32,675 bases of DNA from positions 1 through 32,675 of the forward strand of contig CAJWPZ010000016.1 in assembly GCA_913045325.1 (NCBI GenBank). The letters run 5' to 3'. The translations under genes were made by a program, and so were the position numbers. The stretch comes from an uncultured Flavobacteriaceae bacterium. Lineage in GTDB: Bacteria > Bacteroidota > Bacteroidia > Flavobacteriales > Flavobacteriaceae. Below the pieces are notes generated by a model. The model was not told the DNA's origin, searched no databases, and saw only the letters and a program-made list of their open reading frames with translations. Each line of letters begins with the position of its first letter. Positions within the stretch are counted from its first letter, which is position 1. Below, in pieces: positions 1 to 8,650 of the stretch.

Positions 1-25
1 CAATCTAGTACTTCCTGTGTTTTAA

Positions 26-1828
26 TTAAAAAGGGTATTGGTTTTCTAAAGCTACCTTTTCTGCAATTGTGTTACGTAGCCCAACTATGTTTGGCATGGT
101 TTGATATTTTGTAAATCTTTTTAGTCCCATAAGCATCATACGCTGCTGGTCACCTTCAGCAAAAGAGATAATTGCCATTTTTGCCTTAGAGGTGATTGTG
201 TCTACTGCATTGTATAAATACAACTGAGCCATAGCCACTTGATAGTTTGCATTCCCAGAGCTGTTTTTTGTGCTTTTTTCTGCACGCAGTACAGCGCTTT
301 CTGCCATATAAATTTCAATTAAAATATCACTAGCCGCCAATAGCATTTGTTGGTGCTCTTCGAGTGCGGGTCCATATTTTTGTACTGCCGCACCTGCAAC
401 CATTAAAAATACTTTTTTCAATTTAGCAAGCATGTCTTTTTCTTCACTTAAAGTTTCAGAGAAATCTGGGGTATCAAAAGAAGGAATACCCAATAGCTCA
501 TCTGCAACTGCTTGTGCAGGACCTAGTAAATCGATGTGGCCCTTCATGGCTTTTTTCAATAACATACCCACACATAACATACGGTTTATCTCGTTGGTCC
601 CTTCATAGATACGAGTGATACGTGCATCACGCCATGCAGACTCCATTGGAGTATCTTCAGAGAAGCCCATACCTCCAAATATTTGAATCCCCTCATCGGC
701 ACAGTTTTGAACATCTTCAGAAACAGCTACTTTTAAAATCGAGCACTCAATGGCATATTCTTCTACTCCTTTTAATTCTGCCTCTTGGTGCGTGTTTCCT
801 TGAGCGATTCTGATGTTAATTCTATCTTCAATATTTTTTGCCGCTCTATAGGTTGCAGATTCTCCAACAAAAGCATTGGTGGTAGTCTCTGCTATTTTGG
901 ATTTAATGGCTCCAAATTCTGAAATTGGAGTATCAAATTGTTTGCGTTGTGTTGCATATTGAATAGCGCCACTAACCAGGCGTCTTTGAGAATCTAAACA
1001 GGCTGCCGCAAGTTTTATACGTCCAACATTTAAAGCGTTCATGGCAATTTTAAAACCTTCTCCACGTCCAGCTAGCATATTTTCTACAGGCACTTTTGTG
1101 TTGTTAAAAAACACTTGACGGGTAGAGGAGGCCCTTATGCCTAGTTTGTGTTCTTCATCACCCATGGTGATGCCGTTTTCAGGGTCATTCTCTACGATAA
1201 ACCCAGTAATGTTTTTGTCATCTTCAATACGGGCAAAGACAATTAAAACATTGCAGAATCCTGCATTAGAAATCCACATTTTTTGCCCCGTTATGTTGTA
1301 ATGTGTTGCATCTTCACTCAGTACTGCTTTTGTTTTTCCTGAGTTTGCATCACTTCCTGCGCTTGGTTCTGTTAGGCAATAAGCCCCAAACCATTCTCCG
1401 CTGGCCAGTTTTGGTACATATTTGTTTCTTTGGTCTTCTGTACCATAGAGTGTAATTGGCATGGTTCCAATACCTGTATGGGCTCCAAAAGCTGTAGAGA
1501 AAGATCCTGTACCACTAGAGATGTAGTCACAGGTTAGTACCGTTGATACAAAGCCCATCCCCATGCCGCCAAACTTCTCTGGCACCGCAACGCTTAAAAA
1601 ACCTAGTGCTCCAGCTTTGCGCATTACCTCTTCTGTAAGTGCAAAATCTTTTGCTTCAAAACGCTCACGGTGCACAATAATCTCACGATCATTAAACTCC
1701 ATTACGGCCTGCTTCATCATACGCTGTTCTTCGCTAAAATCTTCAGGTGTGAATATATCATTGCAATCTGTTTGTTTTACTAAAAATTGCCCTCCTCTAA
1801 GGATGTCTTTGTTTTCTTGTGTTGTCAT
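26..1828 (-). CDS. fadE: Acyl-CoA dehydrogenase (FadE/VLCAD-like), 600 aa
   Basis: FAD-dependent acyl-CoA dehydrogenase, catalysing the first oxidation step of beta-oxidation (acyl-CoA to trans-2-enoyl-CoA) in the cytoplasm. Both family signatures are present: AYCLTEPSAGSD (residues 149-160) and the segment from QIFGGMGFSEDTP (about 382) to RIYEGTNEINR. Glu409 in YEGT is at the position of the catalytic base. At 600 residues it is longer than short- and medium-chain enzymes (about 380-400) because of a C-terminal extension of about 180 residues, as in VLCAD/ACAD9 and Bacillus FadE; long-chain preference is inferred from this. It is the last gene of the marR-fadN-fadA-fadE operon, 37 bases after fadA. 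The stop lies 26 bases from the window edge, so any further operon member is not visible. The family is certain; the chain-length preference is not. Confidence 0.93.
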   Translation of the reverse strand: MTTQENKDILRGGQFLVKQTDCNDIFTPEDFSEEQRMMKQAVMEFNDREIIVHRERFEAKDFALTEEVMRKAGALGFLSVAVPEKFGGMGMGFVSTVLTCDYISSGTGSFSTAFGAHTGIGTMPITLYGTEDQRNKYVPKLASGEWFGAYCLTEPSAGSDANSGKTKAVLSEDATHYNITGQKMWISNAGFCNVLIVFARIEDDKNITGFIVENDPENGITMGDEEHKLGIRASSTRQVFFNNTKVPVENMLAGRGEGFKIAMNALNVGRIKLAAACLDSQRRLVSGAIQYATQRKQFDTPISEFGAIKSKIAETTTNAFVGESATYRAAKNIEDRINIRIAQGNTHQEAELKGVEEYAIECSILKVAVSEDVQNCADEGIQIFGGMGFSEDTPMESAWRDARITRIYEGTNEINRMLCVGMLLKKAMKGHIDLLGPAQAVADELLGIPSFDTPDFSETLSEEKDMLAKLKKVFLMVAGAAVQKYGPALEEHQQMLLAASDILIEIYMAESAVLRAEKSTKNSSGNANYQVAMAQLYLYNAVDTITSKAKMAIISFAEGDQQRMMLMGLKRFTKYQTMPNIVGLRNTIAEKVALENQYPF

Positions 1829-1865
1829 ATATTTTCTTGTAATTTCCTCAACAGAGGGTACTTTA

Positions 1866-3056
1866 TTATTTTAAAAATTCAAATATTCCTGCAGCGCCTT
1901 GCCCAGTACCAACGCACATTGTTATCATACCGTACTGTCCTGCCATATCTCGTTTTCTCATTTCATCAAAAAGCTGAACAGATAGTTTAGCTCCTGTGCA
2001 CCCTAGTGGGTGGCCAAGGGCGATGGCGCCTCCATTTACATTAATAATATCTGGATTTAAGTCTAGTTCTCTTATCACTGCTAATGATTGTGATGCGAAG
2101 GCTTCGTTTAATTCGATGAGCTTGATATCTTCTTGTTTGAGTCCAGCTTGTTTTAAAGCCTTTGGAATTGCCTTTACAGGACCAATACCCATTATACGTG
2201 GCTCTACACCAGCGGCGGCATAGTTTACCATTCTAGCAATGGGTTCAAGGTTTAATTCTTTGACCATTTCTTCGCTCATTACCATAACAAAGGCAGCACC
2301 ATCACTCATCTGTGATGAGTTACCAGCCGTTACACTTCCACCTTGTGCAAAAACGGCTCTTAGTTTTGCCAAAGCTTGTATGCTTGTTCCTTGTCTTGGA
2401 CCTTCATCTTTATGTACAACATAGCTTTTGGTTTGTTTTTTGCCCGCATCATTAATAAATGTTTGTTTTACTGTAATTGGCACAATTTGATCCTGAAAAC
2501 GGTCTTCTGCCTGTGCTTTTAAAGCCTTCATGTGAGAGTGATAGGCGAATTCATCTTGATCTTCTCTAGATACATTAAACTGCTTGGCAACTGCTTCTGC
2601 GGTATTTCCCATGCCCCAATAATAATCCTCATGACCAGACTCAATAACGTCATAGTTTAGTTCTGGTTTAAAACCTGTCATGGGTACACTACTCATAGAC
2701 TCTGCGCCCCCAGCTATAATACAATCAGCCATTCCAGACTGTATTTTTGCCACCGCCATAGCAATGGTTTCTATACCACTAGAACAAAAACGATTTACCG
2801 TTACTCCAGGAACATCTACAATATCTAAACCCATTAAGGAGATAAGACGTGCCATATTTAGACCTTGAGCTCCCTCTGGCATTGCATTTCCTACCATAAC
2901 ATCGTCAATACGTTTTGGATCTAGATTGGGTAGTTTTTCCATCATGTATTTAATGGTCTCTGCTGCTAGTTCATCAGTTCTTTTAAATCGAAATACTCCT
3001 TTAGGGGCCTTTCCTACTGCGGTACGATATGCTTTTACTATATATGCTGTTTTCAT
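1866..3056 (-). CDS. fadA: Acetyl-CoA C-acyltransferase (3-ketoacyl-CoA thiolase), 396 aa
   Basis: Thiolase performing the last beta-oxidation step, CoA-dependent cleavage of 3-ketoacyl-CoA to acetyl-CoA and a shortened acyl-CoA. The nucleophilic Cys91 lies in VNRFCSSGIETI. The general-base His349 lies in GGAIALGHPLGCTGAK, and the second active-site Cys381 in MCVGTGQGAAGIFEF at the C-terminus. Its length of 396 residues is usual for the family. It starts 24 bases after fadN and is followed 37 bases later by fadE, so the three steps are co-transcribed. The sequence alone does not separate a degradative thiolase from a biosynthetic acetoacetyl-CoA thiolase; the neighbours favour the degradative role. 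No odd features were seen. Confidence 0.94.
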   Translation of the reverse strand: MKTAYIVKAYRTAVGKAPKGVFRFKRTDELAAETIKYMMEKLPNLDPKRIDDVMVGNAMPEGAQGLNMARLISLMGLDIVDVPGVTVNRFCSSGIETIAMAVAKIQSGMADCIIAGGAESMSSVPMTGFKPELNYDVIESGHEDYYWGMGNTAEAVAKQFNVSREDQDEFAYHSHMKALKAQAEDRFQDQIVPITVKQTFINDAGKKQTKSYVVHKDEGPRQGTSIQALAKLRAVFAQGGSVTAGNSSQMSDGAAFVMVMSEEMVKELNLEPIARMVNYAAAGVEPRIMGIGPVKAIPKALKQAGLKQEDIKLIELNEAFASQSLAVIRELDLNPDIINVNGGAIALGHPLGCTGAKLSVQLFDEMRKRDMAGQYGMITMCVGTGQGAAGIFEFLK

Positions 3057-3080
3057 TTTTCTTTTGGTGTATTACAAACG

Positions 3081-5489
3081 TTAGTTTCTAAGTGGTTTTC
3101 CTTTTTGTATCATGTGCTGTAAACGCTCCAGTGTTTTGCGTTCTCCAGTAAGACTCAGAAAAGCTTCGCGTTCTAAATCTAAAAGATATTGTTCACTCAC
3201 TAGGGTAGGCTCACTTAGATCTCCACCAGCCATAACATAGGCTAGTTTGTTGGCAATTTTTTGATCATGCTCACTTATATACTTGCTTGCATTCATGGCA
3301 TCTGTACCTACTAGAAACATTCCTAAGGCTTGTTTACCTAATACCTTCACGTCGTTTCTAGTTGCAGGTTTTGTGTATCCCATATCTGCCATTTGTCTGG
3401 CAAGGGCTTTTGCCGTTGCAATTTGTCTAGAGGTATTTACTACAACGATGTCTTTTCCAGGTTTTAGGATGTCTAAATCATAGGCCTCATGTGCTGAGGT
3501 TGAAACCTTGGCCATACCAATTGTCAAGAAGTGCTCTTGCAGTACATTAAGCTCAACATCTCCTTTTTGAAATATATCACTAGCTCTTAGGGCCATTTCT
3601 TTAGAGCCGCCACCGCCAGGAATTACACCAACTCCAAACTCAACGAGTCCTATATAACTCTCTGCGGCTGCCACTACACGATCTGCGTGTAGGGTTAGCT
3701 CACACCCGCCACCAAGAGTTAGGCCGTGAGGAGCCATTATTGTTGGTATGCTGGAGTATCTAAGACGCATTACAGTATCTTGGAAATACTTGATGGCTGC
3801 ATTCAGCTCATCATACTCTTGCTCTACTGCCATCATGAAAATCATACCAATATTTGCACCTACAGAGAAGTTAGCACCTTGATTTCCTATAACCAAACCA
3901 TCAAAATCTTTTTCGGCCATATCTATGGCTTTATTTAAACCCGCTAGTACATCACCGCCAATACTGTTCATTTTTGATCTAAACTCACAATTTAAAATCC
4001 CGTCACCTAAATCCTCTATTACAACGCCACTGTTTTTAAACACTGCGCTGGATTCTCTAATATTGTCTAGTAGTATAAAAGCATCTTGCCCAGGTACTTT
4101 TATTTGTGTTTTTGAAGCAATATCATAATAATAGGTAGCGCCTTGTTTTACACAATAAAAACTGGTATGACCAGCTGCTAACATATCTTCTATCCATGAT
4201 GCTGGTTGGTGACCTTCTGCTTTCATTATTTCTATCCCAGCTTCTAGGCCAATGGCATCCCAAATTTCAAATGGCCCATGTTGCCATCCAAAACCTGCTT
4301 TCATGGCATCATCTATTTTGTATAACTCGTCTGCTATCTCTGGAATACGATGGGTAACATACCCAAATAAAGCAGCCATCGTTTTTCTGTAAAAAGTACC
4401 AGCCTTGTCTTTGCCATTTACTAAAATTTTAAATCTGTCTGCAACGTTGTCTACAGATTTTGTAAGCTCCAGGGTAGCAAACTTTCCTTTTTGCGCGGCT
4501 CTGTATTCTAGGGTGTTTAAATCCAGGCTTAAAATTTTTGTGGCACCTTTACTATCTTTAGTTTTTTTGTAGAATCCTTGTCCGGTCTTACTTCCAAGCC
4601 ATTTGTTATCCATCATGGTGGCTATGAAATCTGGCATCTCAAACAGCTCTAAGCGCTCGTCACCAGGGCAGTTTTCTTTAATTCCGTTGGCTACGTGCAC
4701 CAAAGTATCTAGACCAACTAGATCTACAGTTCTAAAAGTGGCAGATTTAGGACGGCCAATAACAGGTCCAGATAGTTTGTCTACCTCTTCTATGGTTAAG
4801 CCCATTTGTTTTACGGTATGAAACAAACTCATAATTGAGAAAATACCAATACGGTTACCAATAAAGGCAGGGGTGTCTTTAGCGATAACAGTTGTCTTGC
4901 CTAAAAACTGTTCTGCGTAGGTATTGAAAAACGCTAAAACCTCAGGATTGGTTTTGGGTCCAGGAATTATTTCAAATAACTTTAGGTATCTCGGTGGGTT
5001 GAAAAAATGAGTTCCGCAGAAATTTGCTTGAAAATCTTCACTACGTCCTTCACTCATAAACCCAATAGGAATACCAGAGGTGTTTGAGGTAATTAGAGTT
5101 CCAGGTGTTCTGTGCTTTTCTAGATTTTCAAATACTTTTTGTTTGATATCTAGCCGCTCAATAACTACTTCAATTATCCAGTCTACACTTGCTACTTTAG
5201 CAATGTCATCATCCAGATTTCCTGTTGTAATTCTTTTTGCAAAAGCGGCATTATATAAAGGCGCAGGCTTAGATTTAATAGAACTTGCAAGGGCTTGGTT
5301 TACAAGACGGTTGCGTACAACTGTATCTTCTAGGGTTAATCCCTTTGCGGTCTCTTTATCTGTTAATTCTTGGGGTATGATGTCCAGTAATAAAACTTCA
5401 ACACCAATGTTTGCAAAATGGCAAGCAATAGCACTTCCCATAATTCCTGAGCCTACAACGGCTACTTTGTTAATTCTTCTTTTAGACAT
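3081..5489 (-). CDS. fadN: Bifunctional 3-hydroxyacyl-CoA dehydrogenase / enoyl-CoA hydratase, FadN type, 802 aa
   Basis: Fused enzyme for the two middle beta-oxidation steps: hydration of enoyl-CoA and NAD-dependent oxidation of 3-hydroxyacyl-CoA. The N-terminus carries the Rossmann dinucleotide motif GSGIMG (Gly13, Gly15, Gly18), followed by the NAD-binding and C-terminal 3HCDH domains (to about residue 450). The crotonase domain follows from about residue 480, with the oxyanion-hole segment FSVGANIGMIFMM and the GLTLGGGCELTLHADR and GLVEFGVGVIPGGGG segments that hold the two candidate catalytic glutamates. The order dehydrogenase then hydratase is that of Bacillus FadN; E. coli FadB has the reverse. 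It lies 16 bases after marR and 24 bases before fadA. The start at 5489 gives the expected MSKRRINKVAVVGSG. Confidence 0.94.
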   Translation of the reverse strand: MSKRRINKVAVVGSGIMGSAIACHFANIGVEVLLLDIIPQELTDKETAKGLTLEDTVVRNRLVNQALASSIKSKPAPLYNAAFAKRITTGNLDDDIAKVASVDWIIEVVIERLDIKQKVFENLEKHRTPGTLITSNTSGIPIGFMSEGRSEDFQANFCGTHFFNPPRYLKLFEIIPGPKTNPEVLAFFNTYAEQFLGKTTVIAKDTPAFIGNRIGIFSIMSLFHTVKQMGLTIEEVDKLSGPVIGRPKSATFRTVDLVGLDTLVHVANGIKENCPGDERLELFEMPDFIATMMDNKWLGSKTGQGFYKKTKDSKGATKILSLDLNTLEYRAAQKGKFATLELTKSVDNVADRFKILVNGKDKAGTFYRKTMAALFGYVTHRIPEIADELYKIDDAMKAGFGWQHGPFEIWDAIGLEAGIEIMKAEGHQPASWIEDMLAAGHTSFYCVKQGATYYYDIASKTQIKVPGQDAFILLDNIRESSAVFKNSGVVIEDLGDGILNCEFRSKMNSIGGDVLAGLNKAIDMAEKDFDGLVIGNQGANFSVGANIGMIFMMAVEQEYDELNAAIKYFQDTVMRLRYSSIPTIMAPHGLTLGGGCELTLHADRVVAAAESYIGLVEFGVGVIPGGGGSKEMALRASDIFQKGDVELNVLQEHFLTIGMAKVSTSAHEAYDLDILKPGKDIVVVNTSRQIATAKALARQMADMGYTKPATRNDVKVLGKQALGMFLVGTDAMNASKYISEHDQKIANKLAYVMAGGDLSEPTLVSEQYLLDLEREAFLSLTGERKTLERLQHMIQKGKPLRN

Positions 5490-5505
5490 ACCTTTTAATT
5501 ATGTA

Positions 5506-5943
5506 TTACCTTTTATATATGTTTTTGTTACTAATAAGCTCCGTGATGGTGCTAGCAACTTTTTTAAATGTTTTTATATCCTCTTCAGAGATCTGTTCTT
5601 GTACGGCCTCATCAAATCTAAGAACAACACCCTTAGAGAATTCTCTCATTTCTTTACCAAAGCTAGTAAGGTGTATAAGTACCCCGCGACCATCTTCTGG
5701 ATTTGGTTTGCGGTCTATGAGTCCTTGCTCCTCCATTTTTTTTAGGGTACGTGATAAAGAGGTTGCTTCTATACCCATTTTAGGTCCTAGGGCAGTAGAG
5801 GGGGTGCCATTTTCTGGATCAATACTAATGAGCGCAAAACCTGTAGCCATAGTGCTGCCTTTGGTGCCTGCCTCTTCATTGTACATCTTTTGCACCGCCA
5901 TCCAGGTTGCTCTTAGCACATAATCTATTGTCTTTTCTTTCAA
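5506..5943 (-). CDS. MarR-family transcriptional regulator of the fad operon, 145 aa, TTG start
   Basis: Winged-helix regulator of the MarR family, first gene of the fad operon. The region STALGPKMGIEATSLSRTL is the helix-turn-helix, and GLIDRKPNPEDGRGVLIHLT is the wing with the typical DGRG-type hairpin; flanking helices would form the dimer interface. Its ligand is unknown; an acyl-CoA is a reasonable inference from the genes it precedes. The start is TTG at 5943. No ATG, GTG or TTG lies upstream in frame before a stop, and the next ATG (codon 15) would remove the conserved N-terminal MKEKTIDYVLRATW helix. A perfect 34-bp dyad (5982-6015) and a -7 box (5973-5980) lie directly upstream, suggesting autoregulation together with fadNAE. 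Confidence 0.88.
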   Translation of the reverse strand: MKEKTIDYVLRATWMAVQKMYNEEAGTKGSTMATGFALISIDPENGTPSTALGPKMGIEATSLSRTLKKMEEQGLIDRKPNPEDGRGVLIHLTSFGKEMREFSKGVVLRFDEAVQEQISEEDIKTFKKVASTITELISNKNIYKR

Positions 5944-5972
5944 AGGAGTTGCGTTGTAATTAATTCTAATTC

Positions 5973-5980
5973 CAAAGATA
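5973..5980 (-). promoter_or_regulatory. -7 promoter box of the marR-fadNAE operon
   Basis: On the minus strand this reads TATCTTTG, a full match to the Bacteroidota -7 consensus TAnnTTTG. The predicted transcript start lies about 7 bases downstream, giving a leader of roughly 20-25 bases before the TTG start codon at 5943. No clear TTG element is found at the -33 position, which is occupied by the dyad, so the promoter may be weak or regulator-controlled. Confidence 0.5.
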
Positions 5981-5981
5981 C

Positions 5982-6015
5982 TATTAATTTACTATGCGTG
6001 CATAGTAAATTAATA
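5982..6015. promoter_or_regulatory. 34-bp perfect dyad, probable MarR operator
   Basis: Two perfectly complementary 16-base arms (5982-5997, TATTAATTTACTATGC, and 6000-6015) are separated by GT. The dyad starts two bases upstream of the -7 box TATCTTTG and covers the region where RNA polymerase would contact -33, so a bound dimer would block transcription of marR-fadNAE. It has no following T-run, which argues against a terminator. Assignment to the adjacent MarR protein is inferred from position and symmetry. Confidence 0.7.
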
Positions 6016-6044
6016 AAAGTTTAATTCCTGCTTTGAGTTTTGAT

Positions 6045-7145
6045 TTAATTAGTTGGATTGGTTTGTAGAGTGTAGCCCTCAGGGTGAGTTAAAATCCAGA
6101 GTTCTACGGTTTCTAATGAGCGCCAATGCTGGTCTCTTTTGGTTTTATTTGAGGCTGGTTTTACTGATTTGGTATATTTCTTTTCTAATATAAATCTATT
6201 GCCATGCGCTAGTTCATTTTCTATAGGATGCAGCGTTGAGGTGTTTGTTATTTGTGCAAGGTTGGAGAAAATGAGCACTAATTTGCCATCAGGGGTGAGT
6301 CTTTTTTTAGCCTGGGTAAAAAAGTCAACAAACAACGTATCGGTATAGTATATAGCTTGGTCAATGCTGCCCAGTTTATGAGATTGTGGTAACCAAGGTG
6401 GATTAAAGACGATTAATTCGGTTTGTTTTTCAAAAGCGCCAAAGAGATTACCCAAATTTAGGTCAATCTTTCTAGAGAGTTTTGTGGTCCCCATATATTT
6501 TGTTAGTCCAACAATAGCATTTGGGTTTATGTCTGTTGCAAATACCTTTTGAAAACCATGCTGTACCATTTGCAAAGACAATACACCACAACCAACTCCA
6601 ACGTCTATGGCTGTTTTTTTTGACCCTTTATAGTGTTTTAGCCAAGTATCAAAAAGAGTTAAATGTTCAAAACGAGTAGGGAAGTAGGTTCCATAATATG
6701 GATGTATTTTGTTGCGCAGGACCGGTATAGAAATACCATTTTTATACCACTGCCATGCACTATTAAGACCCTGTATTTGAGGTAATGTAAGTAAGAAGTG
6801 ATTGTTTTTTGGATAAAACTCCTCTAGCCAACCAATACTAGGTGCTTTTTTTAATGTTAAATTCCCAGAGATTACCTCTACAACAATATTATTTGAAAGC
6901 TTACGATACTTGTCGCGATAGTCATGCTGTTCTTGAAAAGTGGTGTTGCGTATTTTCTTTTTTAAGTATTTGTGTATCTCTAGAAGTAGTGTTAGGCCAT
7001 CTCCATAAAACTCATTGATGAGTATCATTTTACCTTGCTCTAAGGCTTTGATGGTAGGGAGCACCTCTGTTTTTTTATTAAAAGAAATTAGTTTTTTCTC
7101 AACAACTATGGGTTCTGGTTTGTTTATTTTTAGTGGGGTAGTCAT
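6045..7145 (-). CDS. Class I SAM-dependent methyltransferase with NPPW motif, 366 aa
   Basis: SAM-binding motif I is DVGVGCGVLSL (residues 181-191), followed by the acidic loop ATDINPNA (about 203-210), and the catalytic motif NPPW at 248-251. This belongs to the (D/N)PP(Y/W) type used by N-methyltransferases acting on nucleic acid bases or protein glutamine/asparagine, such as RsmC-, TrmN6- and PrmC-like enzymes ('methyltransferase small domain'). The first 150 residues are not recognised and may position the substrate. The ATG at 7145 gives MTTPLKINKPEP. It is a single gene on the minus strand; the dyad upstream of marR lies just beyond its 3' end, so it is transcribed separately from the fad operon. 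The substrate cannot be told from the sequence. Confidence 0.75.
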   Translation of the reverse strand: MTTPLKINKPEPIVVEKKLISFNKKTEVLPTIKALEQGKMILINEFYGDGLTLLLEIHKYLKKKIRNTTFQEQHDYRDKYRKLSNNIVVEVISGNLTLKKAPSIGWLEEFYPKNNHFLLTLPQIQGLNSAWQWYKNGISIPVLRNKIHPYYGTYFPTRFEHLTLFDTWLKHYKGSKKTAIDVGVGCGVLSLQMVQHGFQKVFATDINPNAIVGLTKYMGTTKLSRKIDLNLGNLFGAFEKQTELIVFNPPWLPQSHKLGSIDQAIYYTDTLFVDFFTQAKKRLTPDGKLVLIFSNLAQITNTSTLHPIENELAHGNRFILEKKYTKSVKPASNKTKRDQHWRSLETVELWILTHPEGYTLQTNPTN

Positions 7146-7234
7146 TGAAGTTTTATTTTTGACGGAAGATAGGTATTCCTTACTAGGTCTATTGAATAAT
7201 TATATATTAATAAAGTTTTTTTATACAACTTAAG

Positions 7235-7265
7235 ATAATAGGTGTATTTTAGTGTATCACCTATT
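7235..7265 (+). promoter_or_regulatory. Operator-like element with shared 21-bp motif, upstream of the secreted four-gene operon
   Basis: Bases 7235-7255 contain ATAATAGGTGTATTTT followed by AGTGT. A copy with one mismatch lies at 32461-32481. GGTGT (7241-7245) and AGTGT (7251-7255) repeat with a 10-base period, about one helical turn. In addition AATAGGTG (7237-7244) and CACCTATT (7258-7265) form an inverted repeat around 13 bases. It lies between divergent genes starting at 7145 and 7341. A clear -33/-7 promoter for either gene was not found; TAGTTTTA at 7287-7294 is the nearest -7-like match. Confidence 0.45.
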
Positions 7266-7340
7266 TAAATTTCATAATTAGTTTAATAGTTTTATTTTTA
7301 AAAAACTTTACACGTTAATATTAATAATCAATAATTAATT

Positions 7341-8648
7341 ATGAAAAAAAATACACAAATTATTCTGCCTTTAATATTGTTATTTTCGATTCAGTTCGTC
7401 TTTGCACAAAAGATAAAAGAAGAAATCCCAGCTTATCAAAGAAGTTCACTTCACAATATTTTGGTTGTTGGAGATGCTTTTGATAACTCTGATATTGTTG
7501 CAAATGCATATCAAACATGGCCATTCCCCGATAAGTATAATGATCATAGAATTGATTTAAATTCTGTTACCTTATCAGATTATAAGTTAACAGATGAAGA
7601 AATAGAACAATTAGGAATTAAAAAAAGTGGTGCTGGAAAATTATTGAGTGGAGTAGCTAGCGAGGCAACTGCTGGAATAATAGCTGACAACTCTCAAGTT
7701 AAATATGAATTAGATAAATTCATATCTTCAAAAAAACTCCCTTACGAACTTGTAAATAAATGGTTTGTTTTAGATGATTTTGGACAAGAAGGTTATAATC
7801 CTTTAACACTTATAGGTGAAAGAGGTTCTTACAGTGCCAGTGAGGAGGATAAGACAATTGCTGAAACAACAATTAGGGGAGTCACGGATCTTAAAAACTC
7901 AGGAAAATTTCTGATAAAAAACACATTTGTTGTTTTTACAAAATTAAATTTTGTTTCAAACGAAGCAGTTGCTTTAGCAATAAAAGGGGTTTCTGATGCA
8001 GTAGCAAATGATTTGACAGGACTCCTTAGAGATCTTGCACTAAAGGCATCCGAGAAAATCTATAACAAAACAAGAGAAGGTTATTCGGTTTGGACAACCG
8101 CTTGGCTATATAGGCTTGATTGGAATGATGAGTCCTTCATGTCACTTGGTCAGTTAATGAGTAAAAAGAAATCAGGAGAAAATATTGATTTTTCTTCCTT
8201 GGATGTTAACTTTGAATTCATTGGAGACGAGAAAGCAACTAGTTTGGTTACATTTTCTTTAAAAGAAAAAAGAACAGAACAACAAATAATTGAACTATCG
8301 ACAGTACGGAATTTAGATAAAGTTTACAGTAAACTACAGAAAAAATATGATGTTTTTAAACCTAAATCTCCAATTATAATTAAAGATGGTAAGATTTATG
8401 CCCAGATTGGAATGAAAGAAGGTCTAGAAGGAGGAGAAAGTTTTGATGTTCTTGAAGAAATTGCAGATCCAGAAACATATGAAATGATTGGATATAAAAA
8501 AATCGCAACTATCAAAGTTGATAAAAAACAAATTTGGGATAATCGTTTTGGAGCTCAAGACGAAAACTCTCAAGATTTCAATATGACTCTTTTTAAAGGA
8601 AAAGCAAAAAAATTAAGTTCAGGAATGTTAATTATGCAAAAAAAGTAA
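7341..8648 (+). CDS. Secreted protein of unknown function, first of a four-gene operon, 435 aa
   Basis: Not a family I can name with certainty. Residues 1-22 form a signal peptide (basic MKKN, hydrophobic core, cleavage FVFA before Q23), so the protein is periplasmic or at the outer membrane; no lipobox is present. The middle is rich in charged residues, with predicted helices around 60-250. The last 90 residues (SPIIIKDGKIYAQIGMKEGL to the C-terminus) are beta-rich and resemble FlgT-C/SH3-like domains, with a 'GLEGGESFDVLEE' turn, a 'YKKIATIKVDKK' strand and a closing 'SSGMLIMQKK'; this is a pattern impression only. The next gene starts 2 bases after its stop, implying translational coupling. 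An envelope assembly or scaffold role is possible but not shown. Confidence 0.8.
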   Translation: MKKNTQIILPLILLFSIQFVFAQKIKEEIPAYQRSSLHNILVVGDAFDNSDIVANAYQTWPFPDKYNDHRIDLNSVTLSDYKLTDEEIEQLGIKKSGAGKLLSGVASEATAGIIADNSQVKYELDKFISSKKLPYELVNKWFVLDDFGQEGYNPLTLIGERGSYSASEEDKTIAETTIRGVTDLKNSGKFLIKNTFVVFTKLNFVSNEAVALAIKGVSDAVANDLTGLLRDLALKASEKIYNKTREGYSVWTTAWLYRLDWNDESFMSLGQLMSKKKSGENIDFSSLDVNFEFIGDEKATSLVTFSLKEKRTEQQIIELSTVRNLDKVYSKLQKKYDVFKPKSPIIIKDGKIYAQIGMKEGLEGGESFDVLEEIADPETYEMIGYKKIATIKVDKKQIWDNRFGAQDENSQDFNMTLFKGKAKKLSSGMLIMQKK

Positions 8649-8650
8649 TT

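Noticed and set aside
5080-5745. A 221-codon plus-strand open frame across fadN and marR
   Set aside because: It is antisense to two well-supported genes, has no family resemblance and no promoter; it is an accidental open frame.
5982-6015. Dyad read as a terminator between marR and the methyltransferase
   Set aside because: No T-run on either side, a 2-base centre and a position beside the -7 box all favour an operator.
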